Shown here: piece after piece, positions 44,270 through 52,043 of the stretch
Layout of the letters: every line of letters starts with the position of its first letter
Numbering within the stretch: position 1 is the first letter of the stretch
NCBI GenBank assembly: GCA_002314145.1
Contig: DCCG01000020.1
Coordinates: forward strand, 129,355 to 193,354
From: Thalassolituus sp. UBA1087
GTDB lineage: Bacteria > Pseudomonadota > Gammaproteobacteria > Pseudomonadales > Oceanobacteraceae
DNA: 64,000 nucleotides
Reading direction: 5' to 3'
Made by a program: the position numbers and the translations under genes
The notes under the pieces: generated by a model
What the model saw: the letters and a program-made list of their open reading frames with translations, nothing else
Told to the model about the DNA's origin: nothing
Database searches by the model: none

Positions 44270-44285
44270 TGGCACAGGGATTGAA
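44270..44285 (+). promoter_or_regulatory. Possible sigma-54-like element upstream of the 66-residue gene
   Basis: TGGCAC-AGGGA-TTGAA has an exact -24 box and correct spacing but the -12 GC is GA, which is a serious mismatch. Transcription would start near 44297, about 145 bases before the gene. Confidence 0.3.
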
Positions 44286-44440
44286 GCAGAGACACCAGCT
44301 TTTGATAAAGGGTGCTGATCATTTTTATCAGCGCCATTTTGATGAGCGACGCGGAACGCAGACCGCGACCAATAACAGGGAAAACACCTTAAAAAAGGTA
44401 ACCCGGAGCAAGACTACTCAACGCAACCAGGAGACAGGTT

Positions 44441-44641
44441 ATGGCACTTTATTTTATTGATACTGAAAAGAAAGGTGATGCAGGCCACCAGGTACACCGT
44501 GAAGGCTGTCCGCAATTACCGGAAAAAGACCAACTGTATTTTGTCGGTTCCTTTGCCACCGTCAAAGCAGCCTATGATGTTTCACCGTTAATTTACTCGC
44601 CGGCCAGCTATTGTCCGCAATGCAGCAGCACTGCAGCCTGA
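44441..44641 (+). CDS. Small cysteine-containing protein, function unknown
   Basis: The 66-residue product (MALYFIDTEKKGDAGHQVHREGCPQLPEK) has three conserved-looking cysteines, GC at about 23 and CPQC at about 58-61, plus two histidines, which could form a metal site. It has an excellent AGGAG ribosome-binding site and is followed by a strong terminator, so it is very likely expressed. I do not recognise the family. Confidence 0.68.
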   Translation: MALYFIDTEKKGDAGHQVHREGCPQLPEKDQLYFVGSFATVKAAYDVSPLIYSPASYCPQCSSTAA

Positions 44642-44650
44642 GACACAGCC

Positions 44651-44687
44651 GAACATAAAAAAGCAGACGTTCTGCTTTTTTATGTTC
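44651..44687. terminator. Strong bidirectional terminator
   Basis: GAACATAAAAAAGCAGA (44651-44667) and its perfect complement (44671-44687) form a 17-bp stem with a three-base loop, with A- and T-runs inside the arms. It separates the 66-residue gene from the convergent LysR gene and serves both. Confidence 0.88.
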
Positions 44688-44698
44688 TTTTTAAAGTC

Positions 44699-45598
44699 TT
44701 AATCCAAAGCCTGCTGAATAATATCCTTCAGCCAGTGCATAAATACCCTGACCCGCTGCGGCTGATAACGCCGTTCCGGGTAGAGTATGGATAAAGGTAG
44801 CGGCTCACAGACAAAATCATCCAGCACCGTTAACAGCGTCCCCTCTCTGATCAGATTCCGGACCCCGGCATAAGGCGTCTGAATAATGCCGAAGCCCGCC
44901 ACGCAGGCACGGGTATATGCCACCGCATTATTGACGGTAATCTGTGTTGGCATGCGCAGTTGCTGCAGTTTTCCCTGTGCATCCACATAATCGAACAGAT
45001 CACTGCCGCGTCCGAGCGTCGCGGAATAGCCTACCAGACGGTGTTGAGTTAATGCTTCCAGCGATGCCGGAGTGCCATATCTCTGCTGATATTCCGGGCT
45101 GATACAGTTCACCATGCGGTGCTCAGCGATACGCCGGGCAATTAAACTGGAGTCGGCTAATTCACCGGCACGGAGAACAAGGTCAAACCCTTCCGCCAGC
45201 GGATCGACCCGCCGGTCTGTGCTGCTCAGTTCAACCCGGACCTGCGGATAACGGGCAAAAAACTCCCCCAGTCGCGGCACGACTATATCCCTTGCCACCA
45301 CCACCGGCATATCGACCCGGATCACGCCCCTGAGGCTGTTAACGTCACGGAACATATTGTGCAGCTCGTCAGCGTCATTCAGCAGACTGCGGGCTCGCTC
45401 CATAAAGAGTTCCCCTTCGCCCGTCACCATGACCCGCCGGGTTGTGCGCTGCAACAGGCGTACATCCAGAGTCTGCTCCAGTTGCTGCACGGCAGCGGAA
45501 ACCGAAGAACGCGGCAGATCCAGGGCGTCAGCAGCGGCAGAGAAACTTTTCTGCTCAGCCACCTGCAGAAAGATACGCAGGGCATCCAGCTCTTTCAT
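44699..45598 (-). CDS. LysR-type transcriptional regulator
   Basis: The 299-residue protein has the LysR winged helix at residues 1-60 (MKELDALRIFLQVAEQKSFSAAADALDLPRSSVSAAVQQLE) and an effector domain (about 88-295) of the aerobic AaeR/YafC-like subgroup. It is divergent from the short-chain dehydrogenase gene 105 bases away, the usual arrangement for a local regulator of that gene. The inducer is unknown. Confidence 0.9.
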   Translation of the reverse strand: MKELDALRIFLQVAEQKSFSAAADALDLPRSSVSAAVQQLEQTLDVRLLQRTTRRVMVTGEGELFMERARSLLNDADELHNMFRDVNSLRGVIRVDMPVVVARDIVVPRLGEFFARYPQVRVELSSTDRRVDPLAEGFDLVLRAGELADSSLIARRIAEHRMVNCISPEYQQRYGTPASLEALTQHRLVGYSATLGRGSDLFDYVDAQGKLQQLRMPTQITVNNAVAYTRACVAGFGIIQTPYAGVRNLIREGTLLTVLDDFVCEPLPLSILYPERRYQPQRVRVFMHWLKDIIQQALD

Positions 45599-45702
45599 CG
45601 GATTATCCAGAGAAGACGAATAGTAATATCAGATTATCAATGTTTATCCATTATGGTAAGCAAATTAATCTGCTGCTTGTTATCGTCCAACAGGAGATTT
45701 TT

Positions 45703-46464
45703 ATGTCTGAGAACAGAATTGCCTTAATCACCGGCGGCAGCCGGGGACTGGGGGCCAATGCCGCACTGGCACTGGCTGAACGGGGTGTGGATGTCATTCT
45801 GACCTATAAACATAACGCGTCTGCTGCCGCCGCCGTGGTGGAACAGATTGAAAACCGCGGAGGCAAAGCCGTCGCTGTGCCACTGGATACCGCAGACAGC
45901 AGCAGTTTCGCGGCTTTCTGCCAGCAACTGCAGGGCATTCTGCAACAGAACTGGCAAGGGCAGCGCCTGGATTATCTGGTAAACAACGCCGGTCACGGGC
46001 ACGTCGCGGCCATTGGCGAGGTCAGCGAAGAGGACTTTGACGAGCTCTACCGGGTACACCTCAAAGGCCCCTATTTCCTGACCCAGACCCTGTTGCCGGT
46101 CATCGCGGATGGTGGCGCGGTTGTCAATATATCCAGCGGCCTGGCGCGTTTTTCCCTGCCCGGCTCGTCCGCCTATGCCTGTATGAAAGGTGCCGTCGAA
46201 GTGATGAGCCGTTATCAGGCCAGAGAGCTGGCCGGGCGCGGTATCCGGGTCAATACCCTTGCACCGGGCGCTATCGCCACCGACTTCAATGGTGGCGCCG
46301 TCAGAGATAACCCGGACGCCAACGCCATGGTGGCCTCAGTGACGGCGCTGGGCCGGGCCGGAGAAGCCGGTGACATAGGGCCGGTGATCGCATCACTGCT
46401 GAGTGACGATAATCGCTGGCTTACCGGTCAGCGTATTGAAGCATCCGGCGGTATGTTTCTGTAA
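45703..46464 (+). CDS. Short-chain dehydrogenase/reductase (SDR) family oxidoreductase
   Basis: From the ATG at 45703 (AGGAG at the right distance) the product has 253 residues. It has the classical SDR signature: TGGSRGLG cofactor loop at about 9-16, NNAGHG, catalytic Ser in VVNISSG and YACMK, with a C-terminal NRWLTGQRIEASGGMFL. It probably uses NAD(P)H to reduce a carbonyl substrate. A longer in-frame reading from 45442 overlaps the divergent regulator gene and is not supported. Its regulator is probably the divergent LysR protein. Confidence 0.9.
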   Translation: MSENRIALITGGSRGLGANAALALAERGVDVILTYKHNASAAAAVVEQIENRGGKAVAVPLDTADSSSFAAFCQQLQGILQQNWQGQRLDYLVNNAGHGHVAAIGEVSEEDFDELYRVHLKGPYFLTQTLLPVIADGGAVVNISSGLARFSLPGSSAYACMKGAVEVMSRYQARELAGRGIRVNTLAPGAIATDFNGGAVRDNPDANAMVASVTALGRAGEAGDIGPVIASLLSDDNRWLTGQRIEASGGMFL

Positions 46465-46477
46465 GCCGGCGCCACGC

Positions 46478-47335
46478 TTACGACAGCGTCAGCCAGGCCG
46501 TTGCGGCGACAATAACGGCCATCAGCAGCAACTGCCAGCGACTGACGCTTTCATTGAATAACCACACGCCCCACAGCGCGGCGCCCAGAATACCGGTGCC
46601 GCGCTTAATGGTTTCCACCACCCCGGGATGAATCTGGGTAATGGCCATCCACTGACAGCTGACCGCCACGGCAAACACCGCCACCGCCATCAATAAAAAC
46701 GGCAGCGGCGCAGTAAAGACGGGAAAAGCCGGGGCCTGTTGTTTTCTGACTTCCAGTAGCAGATAGGCCAGATACGTAAGCAGCGCGGTGCCGCCACTCT
46801 GAAAGGTGCCATGAAAGCTGATCGGCGCAGATTGCAGTGCCCATTTATCAAATACTGCGCCCACGCCCCAGCACACAGACACCAGCAACATCAGCGCGAA
46901 TCCGGGCCCGGCATGGGAAGGATCACGTAACAGTTTTGCCCCGCCCTGCAACAGAAAAATAGCCACGACAATGGTCACGATAGCCACGCCCTGACCAGCA
47001 CGGATAGTCTCATTCAGCAGCAGCCAGCTGAACACAGAAGCAAATACCGGGGTCAGCGATAACACAGGAATCAGACGCGCCATTTCTCCGGATGCCAGCG
47101 CTTTAATAAATGAGAAGCTCGCCACCGCGGCAGCCAATAATGAAATACAGCCCGGCAGCCAATAGCCTGCGGCTGGTGCCGTGGCACCGGAAAACAGCCA
47201 CACCAGCAGGTAAACAGGTGCCACACAGGCGGCCAGCCAGAAAGACAGCACCAGTGGCGCAACCGACGCAGTAAGATGTTTTCTTGCCAGATCGAACAAC
47301 GACCAGGCAACGGCAGAAATCAGGGCAAAAAACAT
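46478..47335 (-). CDS. EamA/DMT-family transporter
   Basis: The 285-residue protein has about ten hydrophobic segments in two EamA repeats (about 3-130 and 145-283), the second beginning FALMLLVSVCWGVGAVFDKWAL. DMT transporters of this kind export or exchange small metabolites across the inner membrane; the substrate cannot be told. It converges on the SDR gene (13-base gap) and diverges from nasR. Confidence 0.85.
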   Translation of the reverse strand: MFFALISAVAWSLFDLARKHLTASVAPLVLSFWLAACVAPVYLLVWLFSGATAPAAGYWLPGCISLLAAAVASFSFIKALASGEMARLIPVLSLTPVFASVFSWLLLNETIRAGQGVAIVTIVVAIFLLQGGAKLLRDPSHAGPGFALMLLVSVCWGVGAVFDKWALQSAPISFHGTFQSGGTALLTYLAYLLLEVRKQQAPAFPVFTAPLPFLLMAVAVFAVAVSCQWMAITQIHPGVVETIKRGTGILGAALWGVWLFNESVSRWQLLLMAVIVAATAWLTLS

Positions 47336-47490
47336 AGGCTATCCGTTAACAGTGGCCGGTTATTATGTCACGGCCGGTCAATAAACTCATAAAGCGCTGT
47401 GTCGTGTGCGGCGGACTTGATATTCTTCTCCACGCGGTTATTACCTTTAATAACCCGGCCACTGTAAACCGACACTCAGAACGGATGCCT

Positions 47491-48765
47491 ATGACTGAAG
47501 CCACCCTGACGACAGAAGATTTTTTACTGGCAGCCAAACAGTCTGAACTCAACGGACTGCGTCAGCTGATGATCAGTTGTGATCTGGTCACCAAAGTCGC
47601 TGCACTGATTCACGAACTGCAGCGGGAACGCGGCCTGAGCAACAGTTATCTGGTATCGGCCGGAGAACGCTTCAGCGAACAGCGGGATGAGGAACTGCTG
47701 GCCTCCTCACAGGCAGAAGGTGATCTGCGCCAGGCGCTGAAACAGCTGAATATTTCTGACTGCTCGCCGGCTTCATCGCGGTTATACAGTTCCATTGCTT
47801 TTGTTCTGCACTGTCTGGATGACATGCCGGCGCTGCGTGATCAGGTAACGGCCAAACAGCTCAATGCCAGCGATAATACGCAGCGTTACAACCGTCTGAT
47901 CGCCGGCCTGCTGACGGTGATTTTTGAAGCCGCGGATATTTCCGGCGATCCGGATATCACCCGCGCCCTGGTGGCTCTGTTCAACTTTGTTCAGGGCAAA
48001 GAATATTCCGGACAGGAGCGCGCCTGGGGCCTCATCGGATTCACCGCCGGCAGTTTTTCCGGCAACAATCAGGATCGTCTGAAAGCTCTGCAGGACGCCC
48101 AGAACCGCTGTTTCGATATCTTCAGTGAATTCAGCAATACCCTGCACGCAGCTCAATGGCGTCAGCTGGAAAGCAGCGAAGCCAGCATGGAGCTGGATCG
48201 TCTGCGTCAGATGATTGCCCGCTTCCGCAGTGGCGATTCCCTGCCCACCGCCATCAGTGAAGTCTGGTATGAGGTCGCCACTCAGCGCATTGATGGTATG
48301 CAGGAAATCGTCAGCGAGCTGGCCACGACACTGCTCAACCTGTGCAAAGAAAAAATCAAACAGGCCGAGCAGGATCTGCATCTTCATCATGAACACCTGA
48401 GAGAACTGGCCGCGGCGGAAGAGCCGCCCATGTCCAGCCTGTCTTCACTGACGGGCGGGACTTCAGCAGCAGTGAATGTAACCCCCGGCGTTAATGTGAA
48501 GCTGGCCCGCTCCATTTATGATCTGGTTCAGGATCAGGCACAACGCCTGCAGCGCATCAGCGAAGAACTGAATGAAGCACGTCAGGCACTGAATGAACGC
48601 AAAACCATTGAGAAAGCCAAAGGAATCCTGATGCAGTCCCAGGGGCTGGATGAAGATCAGGCCTATAAGCAACTGCGTCAGGCGGCCATGGACAACAACA
48701 AACGGATTCTGGATGTGGCAGACAACGTTATCAGTGTTGCCGAAATGCTGCGTTTAAAAAACTGA
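47491..48765 (+). CDS. nasR: Nitrate/nitrite-responsive antiterminator, NIT-ANTAR domains (NasR-like)
   Basis: The roughly 424-residue product has an N-terminal all-helical NIT sensor domain (about 15-290; LVTKVAALIHELQRERGLSNSYL is the typical opening) and a C-terminal ANTAR RNA-binding domain (about 365-420; ERKTIEKAKGILMQSQGLDEDQAYKQLRQAAMDNNKRILDVA). In Klebsiella NasR, nitrate or nitrite binding to the NIT domain lets ANTAR bind a two-hairpin leader RNA and prevent termination. A matching leader lies just downstream, before nirC. An in-frame ATG at 47485 and a much longer frame from 47365 exist; the family start and GGA spacing favour 47491. Confidence 0.9.
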   Translation: MTEATLTTEDFLLAAKQSELNGLRQLMISCDLVTKVAALIHELQRERGLSNSYLVSAGERFSEQRDEELLASSQAEGDLRQALKQLNISDCSPASSRLYSSIAFVLHCLDDMPALRDQVTAKQLNASDNTQRYNRLIAGLLTVIFEAADISGDPDITRALVALFNFVQGKEYSGQERAWGLIGFTAGSFSGNNQDRLKALQDAQNRCFDIFSEFSNTLHAAQWRQLESSEASMELDRLRQMIARFRSGDSLPTAISEVWYEVATQRIDGMQEIVSELATTLLNLCKEKIKQAEQDLHLHHEHLRELAAAEEPPMSSLSSLTGGTSAAVNVTPGVNVKLARSIYDLVQDQAQRLQRISEELNEARQALNERKTIEKAKGILMQSQGLDEDQAYKQLRQAAMDNNKRILDVADNVISVAEMLRLKN

Positions 48766-48841
48766 CCGTCGTCGCCCGCATCCGCTGCGCATGAGTCAGA
48801 ATTCAGATAAGCCCGTAATAAATGCAAAGTAAAACGACATC

Positions 48842-48856
48842 GCACTGTTGCGGTGC
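48842..48856 (+). promoter_or_regulatory. NtrC-binding box upstream of nirC
   Basis: GCACT-GTTGC-GGTGC fits the NtrC consensus GCACY-N5-RGTGC at every fixed base. It lies about 100 bases before the -24/-12 promoter, an enhancer-like distance. Confidence 0.7.
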
Positions 48857-48954
48857 AAACAGGGAAACAGACAGGCTCTCCGATAGTCACCATGGCGCCA
48901 CTCCAGCGGGTTTAATCGCGCTTATCCCCTGACCTGGCCGCCGATTTCCTTTTT

Positions 48955-48970
48955 TGGCACACCGGTTGCT
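48955..48970 (+). promoter_or_regulatory. Sigma-54 promoter of nirC
   Basis: TGGCAC-ACCGG-TTGCT matches the -24/-12 consensus TGGCACR-N4-TTGCW at all fixed positions. Transcription should start near 48981, giving a leader of about 220 bases before the nirC start codon. Confidence 0.82.
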
Positions 48971-49005
48971 TTTCTATTAATGTAACGAAAAATCCGGTAG
49001 ATCGA

Positions 49006-49055
49006 TTGCCAACGGTGGCAGATCATTACCCAGATTAAACAGGACAATGGCGTCC
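49006..49055 (+). promoter_or_regulatory. ANTAR target: two hexaloop hairpins in the nirC leader RNA
   Basis: Hairpin 1 is TGCC-AACGGT-GGCA (49007-49020, extended by a wobble pair), hairpin 2 is GGAC-AATGGC-GTCC (49042-49055), 21 bases apart. Both loops have six bases with A at position 1 and G at position 4, the known requirement for ANTAR proteins such as EutV and NasR. The right arm of hairpin 2 overlaps the left arm of the terminator, so forming hairpin 2 would prevent the terminator. Confidence 0.82.
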
Positions 49056-49098
49056 ACGACTGCTTTGTTATGCAAAGCAGGCGTGGGCGTTTTTTTTT
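49052..49098 (+). terminator. Leader attenuator terminator before nirC
   Basis: CCACG plus CTGCTTTG (49054-49067, one mismatch) pairs with CAAAGCAG plus CGTGG (49073-49086), and two more pairs extend the base; nine T residues follow at 49090-49098. It stands about 105 bases before the nirC start and after the sigma-54 promoter, so it must be passed for nirC to be expressed. Confidence 0.88.
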
Positions 49099-49202
49099 GC
49101 CTGCCGCCGTACCCGGCGATTCGTTCTGACGCGATAGCGCGGCGCCAACTGCCCGCTGCGGAAACTAACAAGCACTGTCTGAAGCTAACAAGAGGTCCAG
49201 CT

Positions 49203-50009
49203 ATGTCTTATTTAATGCCGTCCGAATTTGCCACCAAAATGGTCGATGCCGGGGAAGAAAAAATCTTTATGTCAGCCCGTGATACGCTTATCCGCGCCTT
49301 TATGGCAGGGGCGATTCTGGGCCTGGCGGCTGTATTTGCGATTACGGTGGCGATGAAAAGCGGCTCCCCTATTTTAGGCGCCTGCCTGTTCCCGGTCGGT
49401 TTTATTATGCTGTACCTGATGAAATTCGACCTGCTGACCGGTGTGTTTACCCTGGTGCCACTGGCGCTGATTGATAAACGCCCGGGCTGTACCATGGGTG
49501 GTCTGCTGCGCAACTGGGGGCTGGTTTTCATCGGTAACTTCGCCGGTGCGTTAACTACGGCATTTATGGTTTCCTTTATTCTTACCTATGGCTACAACAC
49601 AGATGGTGGTGCTCTGGCGGCGAAGGTGTCCAGCATCGGCGAGTCTAGGACTGTTGGCTATGCGGCCCACGGCGCGGATGGCTGGTTAACCATTTTTATC
49701 CGCGGCATGCTGTGTAACTGGATGGTTTCCATGGGGGTTGTCGGCGCCATGATTTCAACCTCAGCGACAGGAAAAATGGCGGCCATGTGGATGCCGGTTA
49801 TGCTGTTCTTCTTTATGGGCTTTGAACATTCCATCGTGAACATGTTTCTGTTCCCGTTCTCCATGATCATGGGCGGTGAATTCACCTTTATGGATTACAT
49901 TGTGTGGAACGAGCTGCCAACCGCACTGGGTAATCTGTTCGGTGGTTTCCTGCTGGTCGGCCTGCCGCTGTATTTCACCCACGTGCGGGAAATTAAAAGC
50001 GCACAATAA
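49203..50009 (+). CDS. nirC: Formate/nitrite-family transporter, probable nitrite channel NirC
   Basis: From the ATG at 49203 (AGAGGT upstream) the product has 268 residues, the length of E. coli NirC. It has six membrane segments and FNT landmarks: the FPVGFIMLYLMKFDLLTG region (about 65-82), NWGLVFIGNFAGAL, RGMLCNWMVSMGVV (about 167-180) and GFEHSIVNMF with the conserved central pore histidine (about 209). It moves nitrite across the inner membrane. Placement after nasR and under an ANTAR attenuator points to nitrite rather than formate. A longer frame from 49047 runs through the terminator and is not real. Confidence 0.88.
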   Translation: MSYLMPSEFATKMVDAGEEKIFMSARDTLIRAFMAGAILGLAAVFAITVAMKSGSPILGACLFPVGFIMLYLMKFDLLTGVFTLVPLALIDKRPGCTMGGLLRNWGLVFIGNFAGALTTAFMVSFILTYGYNTDGGALAAKVSSIGESRTVGYAAHGADGWLTIFIRGMLCNWMVSMGVVGAMISTSATGKMAAMWMPVMLFFFMGFEHSIVNMFLFPFSMIMGGEFTFMDYIVWNELPTALGNLFGGFLLVGLPLYFTHVREIKSAQ

Positions 50010-50065
50010 TCCACGCGATTAAAGCTGCTGCATCCGCCAGCCGGACGACAGCAGACATTCTGAAA

Positions 50066-50088
50066 AAGCCCCGGCGTTGCCGGGGCTT
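50066..50088. repeat. GC-rich hairpin between nirC and the kinase/phosphatase gene
   Basis: AAGCCCCGGC (50066-50075) and its exact complement (50079-50088) form a 10-bp stem with a three-base loop. No T-run follows; instead CCGGGGCTT is repeated (50089-50097). It may act as a partial terminator or protect the nirC messenger end. Confidence 0.55.
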
Positions 50089-50129
50089 CCGGGGCTTGAG
50101 TATGCCGGATAATAAACAGGGCCTAGATT

Positions 50130-51863
50130 ATGCCGGATAAGCTGAAGGTGTCGGTGGGCCAGGCCAGCGATCAAGGAAGAAAAAAACTCAATCAGGATTG
50201 CTGTGGCACCCTGATCCCCGATGACTACTTACTGAGCTCAAAAGGCATTGCATTAGCGCTGGCTGACGGAATCAGCAGCAGCGCCGTCAGTCAGGAAGCC
50301 AGTGCAACCGTTATCAGCAGCTTTTTAAGTGACTATTACTGCACCTCTGAGGCCTGGTCGGTCAAAAAATCTGCGTTACAGGTTCTGAAAGCCTGCAATT
50401 CCTGGCTCTATGCCCAAAGCCGCCGCAGTGAATTTCGCTCCGACATGAACCGCGGTTACGTCTGTACTTTTTCCGGCCTGGTCATCAAATCCACTACGGC
50501 TCATCTGTTTCATGCCGGCGATGCGCGGGTGTTCCTGCTGCAGGAGGGTCAGCTGCAACAACTGACCACCGAGCATCGCTATTATGCTTCCGAACATGAC
50601 AGTTATCTGACCCGTGCCATGGGCATGGCACAGCAACTCGAGCTGGATTATCAAGCCATGACCATCGGTTGCCATGATACTTTCATCCTTGCCACCGATG
50701 GTGTCTGTGAATTTATTACCCCTGATGCGATGGCCGCCATCATTCATAATCACAGTGACAATCTTCAGACGGCTGCTGAACGTATAATAACCAGCGCACT
50801 GGACAATGGCAGTGATGATAACCTGACGGTACAGATAGTGCGCATTGATCAGCTGCCTGCGGCCAGTGCCGATGACATCCATCAACGACTGACCGAGCTG
50901 CCATTCCCGCCGGAGCTGAAGCCGCGTGACAGTTTCGATGGTTATACAATTCTGCGCAAAGTGCATTCGAGTCCGCGCAGTCATGTTTACCTGGGTGAAG
51001 ACAGCGCCAGTGGTGACGCTGTTATTATCAAAACACCATCCGGTGAACTGAAAGATAATACGGCCTATCTTGAACGCTTTTTAATGGAAGAATGGATTGC
51101 GCGTCGCATCGATAATGCGCATGTTTTAAAGCCGGTCAAAAGCAACCGTCCCTGTCATTATCTTTATGTCGCCACCGAATTTATTGACGGCATCACCCTG
51201 GCTCAGTGGATGCGTGATAAACCGGCCCCTTCGCTAGAAGAAGTCCGTGGCCTGATTGAGCAGACAGGCAAAGGTTTGCAGGCTTTTCACCGCCTGGAAA
51301 TGCTGCATCAGGATTTAAAACCGGACAATATTATGATTGATAACCAGGGGGTTGTGAAAATCATCGACTTTGGTGCTGTCCGGGTCGCCGGTGTTGCGGA
51401 AACAGAAACCCCGCCTGAACCACTGATCAGACCAGGAACCGCTCAGTACTCAGCTCCGGAATATTTTCTTGGACACAATGGCAGCCCTGCTGCAGATATT
51501 TTTTCCCTCGGTGTCATCGCCTACCAGATGCTGACCGGCCGCCTCCCCTATGGTGCACAGGTTGCCCGGGCTCAGTCAGCCAAAGCGCAGCAGCGTCTGC
51601 AATATAAAGCCATTCGTCACCTGGATGAACACACAGCCGTGCCCGACTGGGTAGATCAGGCGATCGCCAAAGCGGTGCACCCCCAACCTCACAAGCGCTA
51701 CCAGGAAATATCCGAATTTCTGTATGACCTGAGACACCCCAATAAGGATTTTTTAAGCCAGCAGCGGACACCGCTGATACAGCGCAACCCGGTCCAGTTC
51801 TGGCAGGCCGTATCGCTGATACTGTTTATACTTTTATCGATAAGTGTTTTCCTCCACCACTGA
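50130..51863 (+). CDS. Bifunctional PP2C-type phosphatase and Ser/Thr protein kinase
   Basis: The 577-residue protein joins an N-terminal PP2C domain (about 5-245; NQDCCG, LADGISSS, GDARVFLL, LATDGVCEF, SDDNLTV all carry the metal-ligand pattern) to a protein kinase domain (about 268-540) with HQDLKPDN, DFGAVR and APE-equivalent APEYF, and a C-terminal membrane anchor (about 556-575). The glycine-rich loop is degenerate (KVHSSPRSHVYL), but the lysine (VIIK) and catalytic Asp remain. In Pseudomonas a gene of this kind lies in the nitrate assimilation (nas/nir) cluster, which fits the nasR-nirC context. The substrate is unknown. Confidence 0.86.
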   Translation: MPDKLKVSVGQASDQGRKKLNQDCCGTLIPDDYLLSSKGIALALADGISSSAVSQEASATVISSFLSDYYCTSEAWSVKKSALQVLKACNSWLYAQSRRSEFRSDMNRGYVCTFSGLVIKSTTAHLFHAGDARVFLLQEGQLQQLTTEHRYYASEHDSYLTRAMGMAQQLELDYQAMTIGCHDTFILATDGVCEFITPDAMAAIIHNHSDNLQTAAERIITSALDNGSDDNLTVQIVRIDQLPAASADDIHQRLTELPFPPELKPRDSFDGYTILRKVHSSPRSHVYLGEDSASGDAVIIKTPSGELKDNTAYLERFLMEEWIARRIDNAHVLKPVKSNRPCHYLYVATEFIDGITLAQWMRDKPAPSLEEVRGLIEQTGKGLQAFHRLEMLHQDLKPDNIMIDNQGVVKIIDFGAVRVAGVAETETPPEPLIRPGTAQYSAPEYFLGHNGSPAADIFSLGVIAYQMLTGRLPYGAQVARAQSAKAQQRLQYKAIRHLDEHTAVPDWVDQAIAKAVHPQPHKRYQEISEFLYDLRHPNKDFLSQQRTPLIQRNPVQFWQAVSLILFILLSISVFLHH

Positions 51864-52043
51864 AGCAGAAGCTTTGCCGCAAAACACTCTTCAATGCTCC
51901 CTTACCTGCCTGCGTGATAATCCATAACCCGATGATTTATATAAGTATTTTATAAAAGTTACAGAACAGCCGAAGAATTCCCCATCGGGCATACAGAGGT
52001 TGTCTACACTGGAGAGAAACCATAACCGGTCAAGGCTGAAGCT

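Larger units (their letters stand above)
43846..44440. other. 595-base region with palindromes and a possible sigma-54 element, no firm gene
   Basis: Between the NifX-like gene and the 66-residue gene lie a 28-bp palindrome (44092-44119), a 15-bp hairpin (44175-44215) and a -24/-12-like element (44270-44285). Two short ORFs, one per strand, lack ribosome-binding sites and family resemblance, so I leave them out. Confidence 0.5.

Noticed and set aside
44072..44275. 67-codon minus-strand ORF and the overlapping 63-codon plus-strand ORF at 44269-44460
   Set aside because: Both cross palindromes and possible promoter elements, have no ribosome-binding site and look non-coding in composition.
49047..49202. 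N-terminal extension of nirC in frame
   Set aside because: It would translate through the leader terminator; the ATG at 49203 has a proper ribosome-binding site and gives the usual length.
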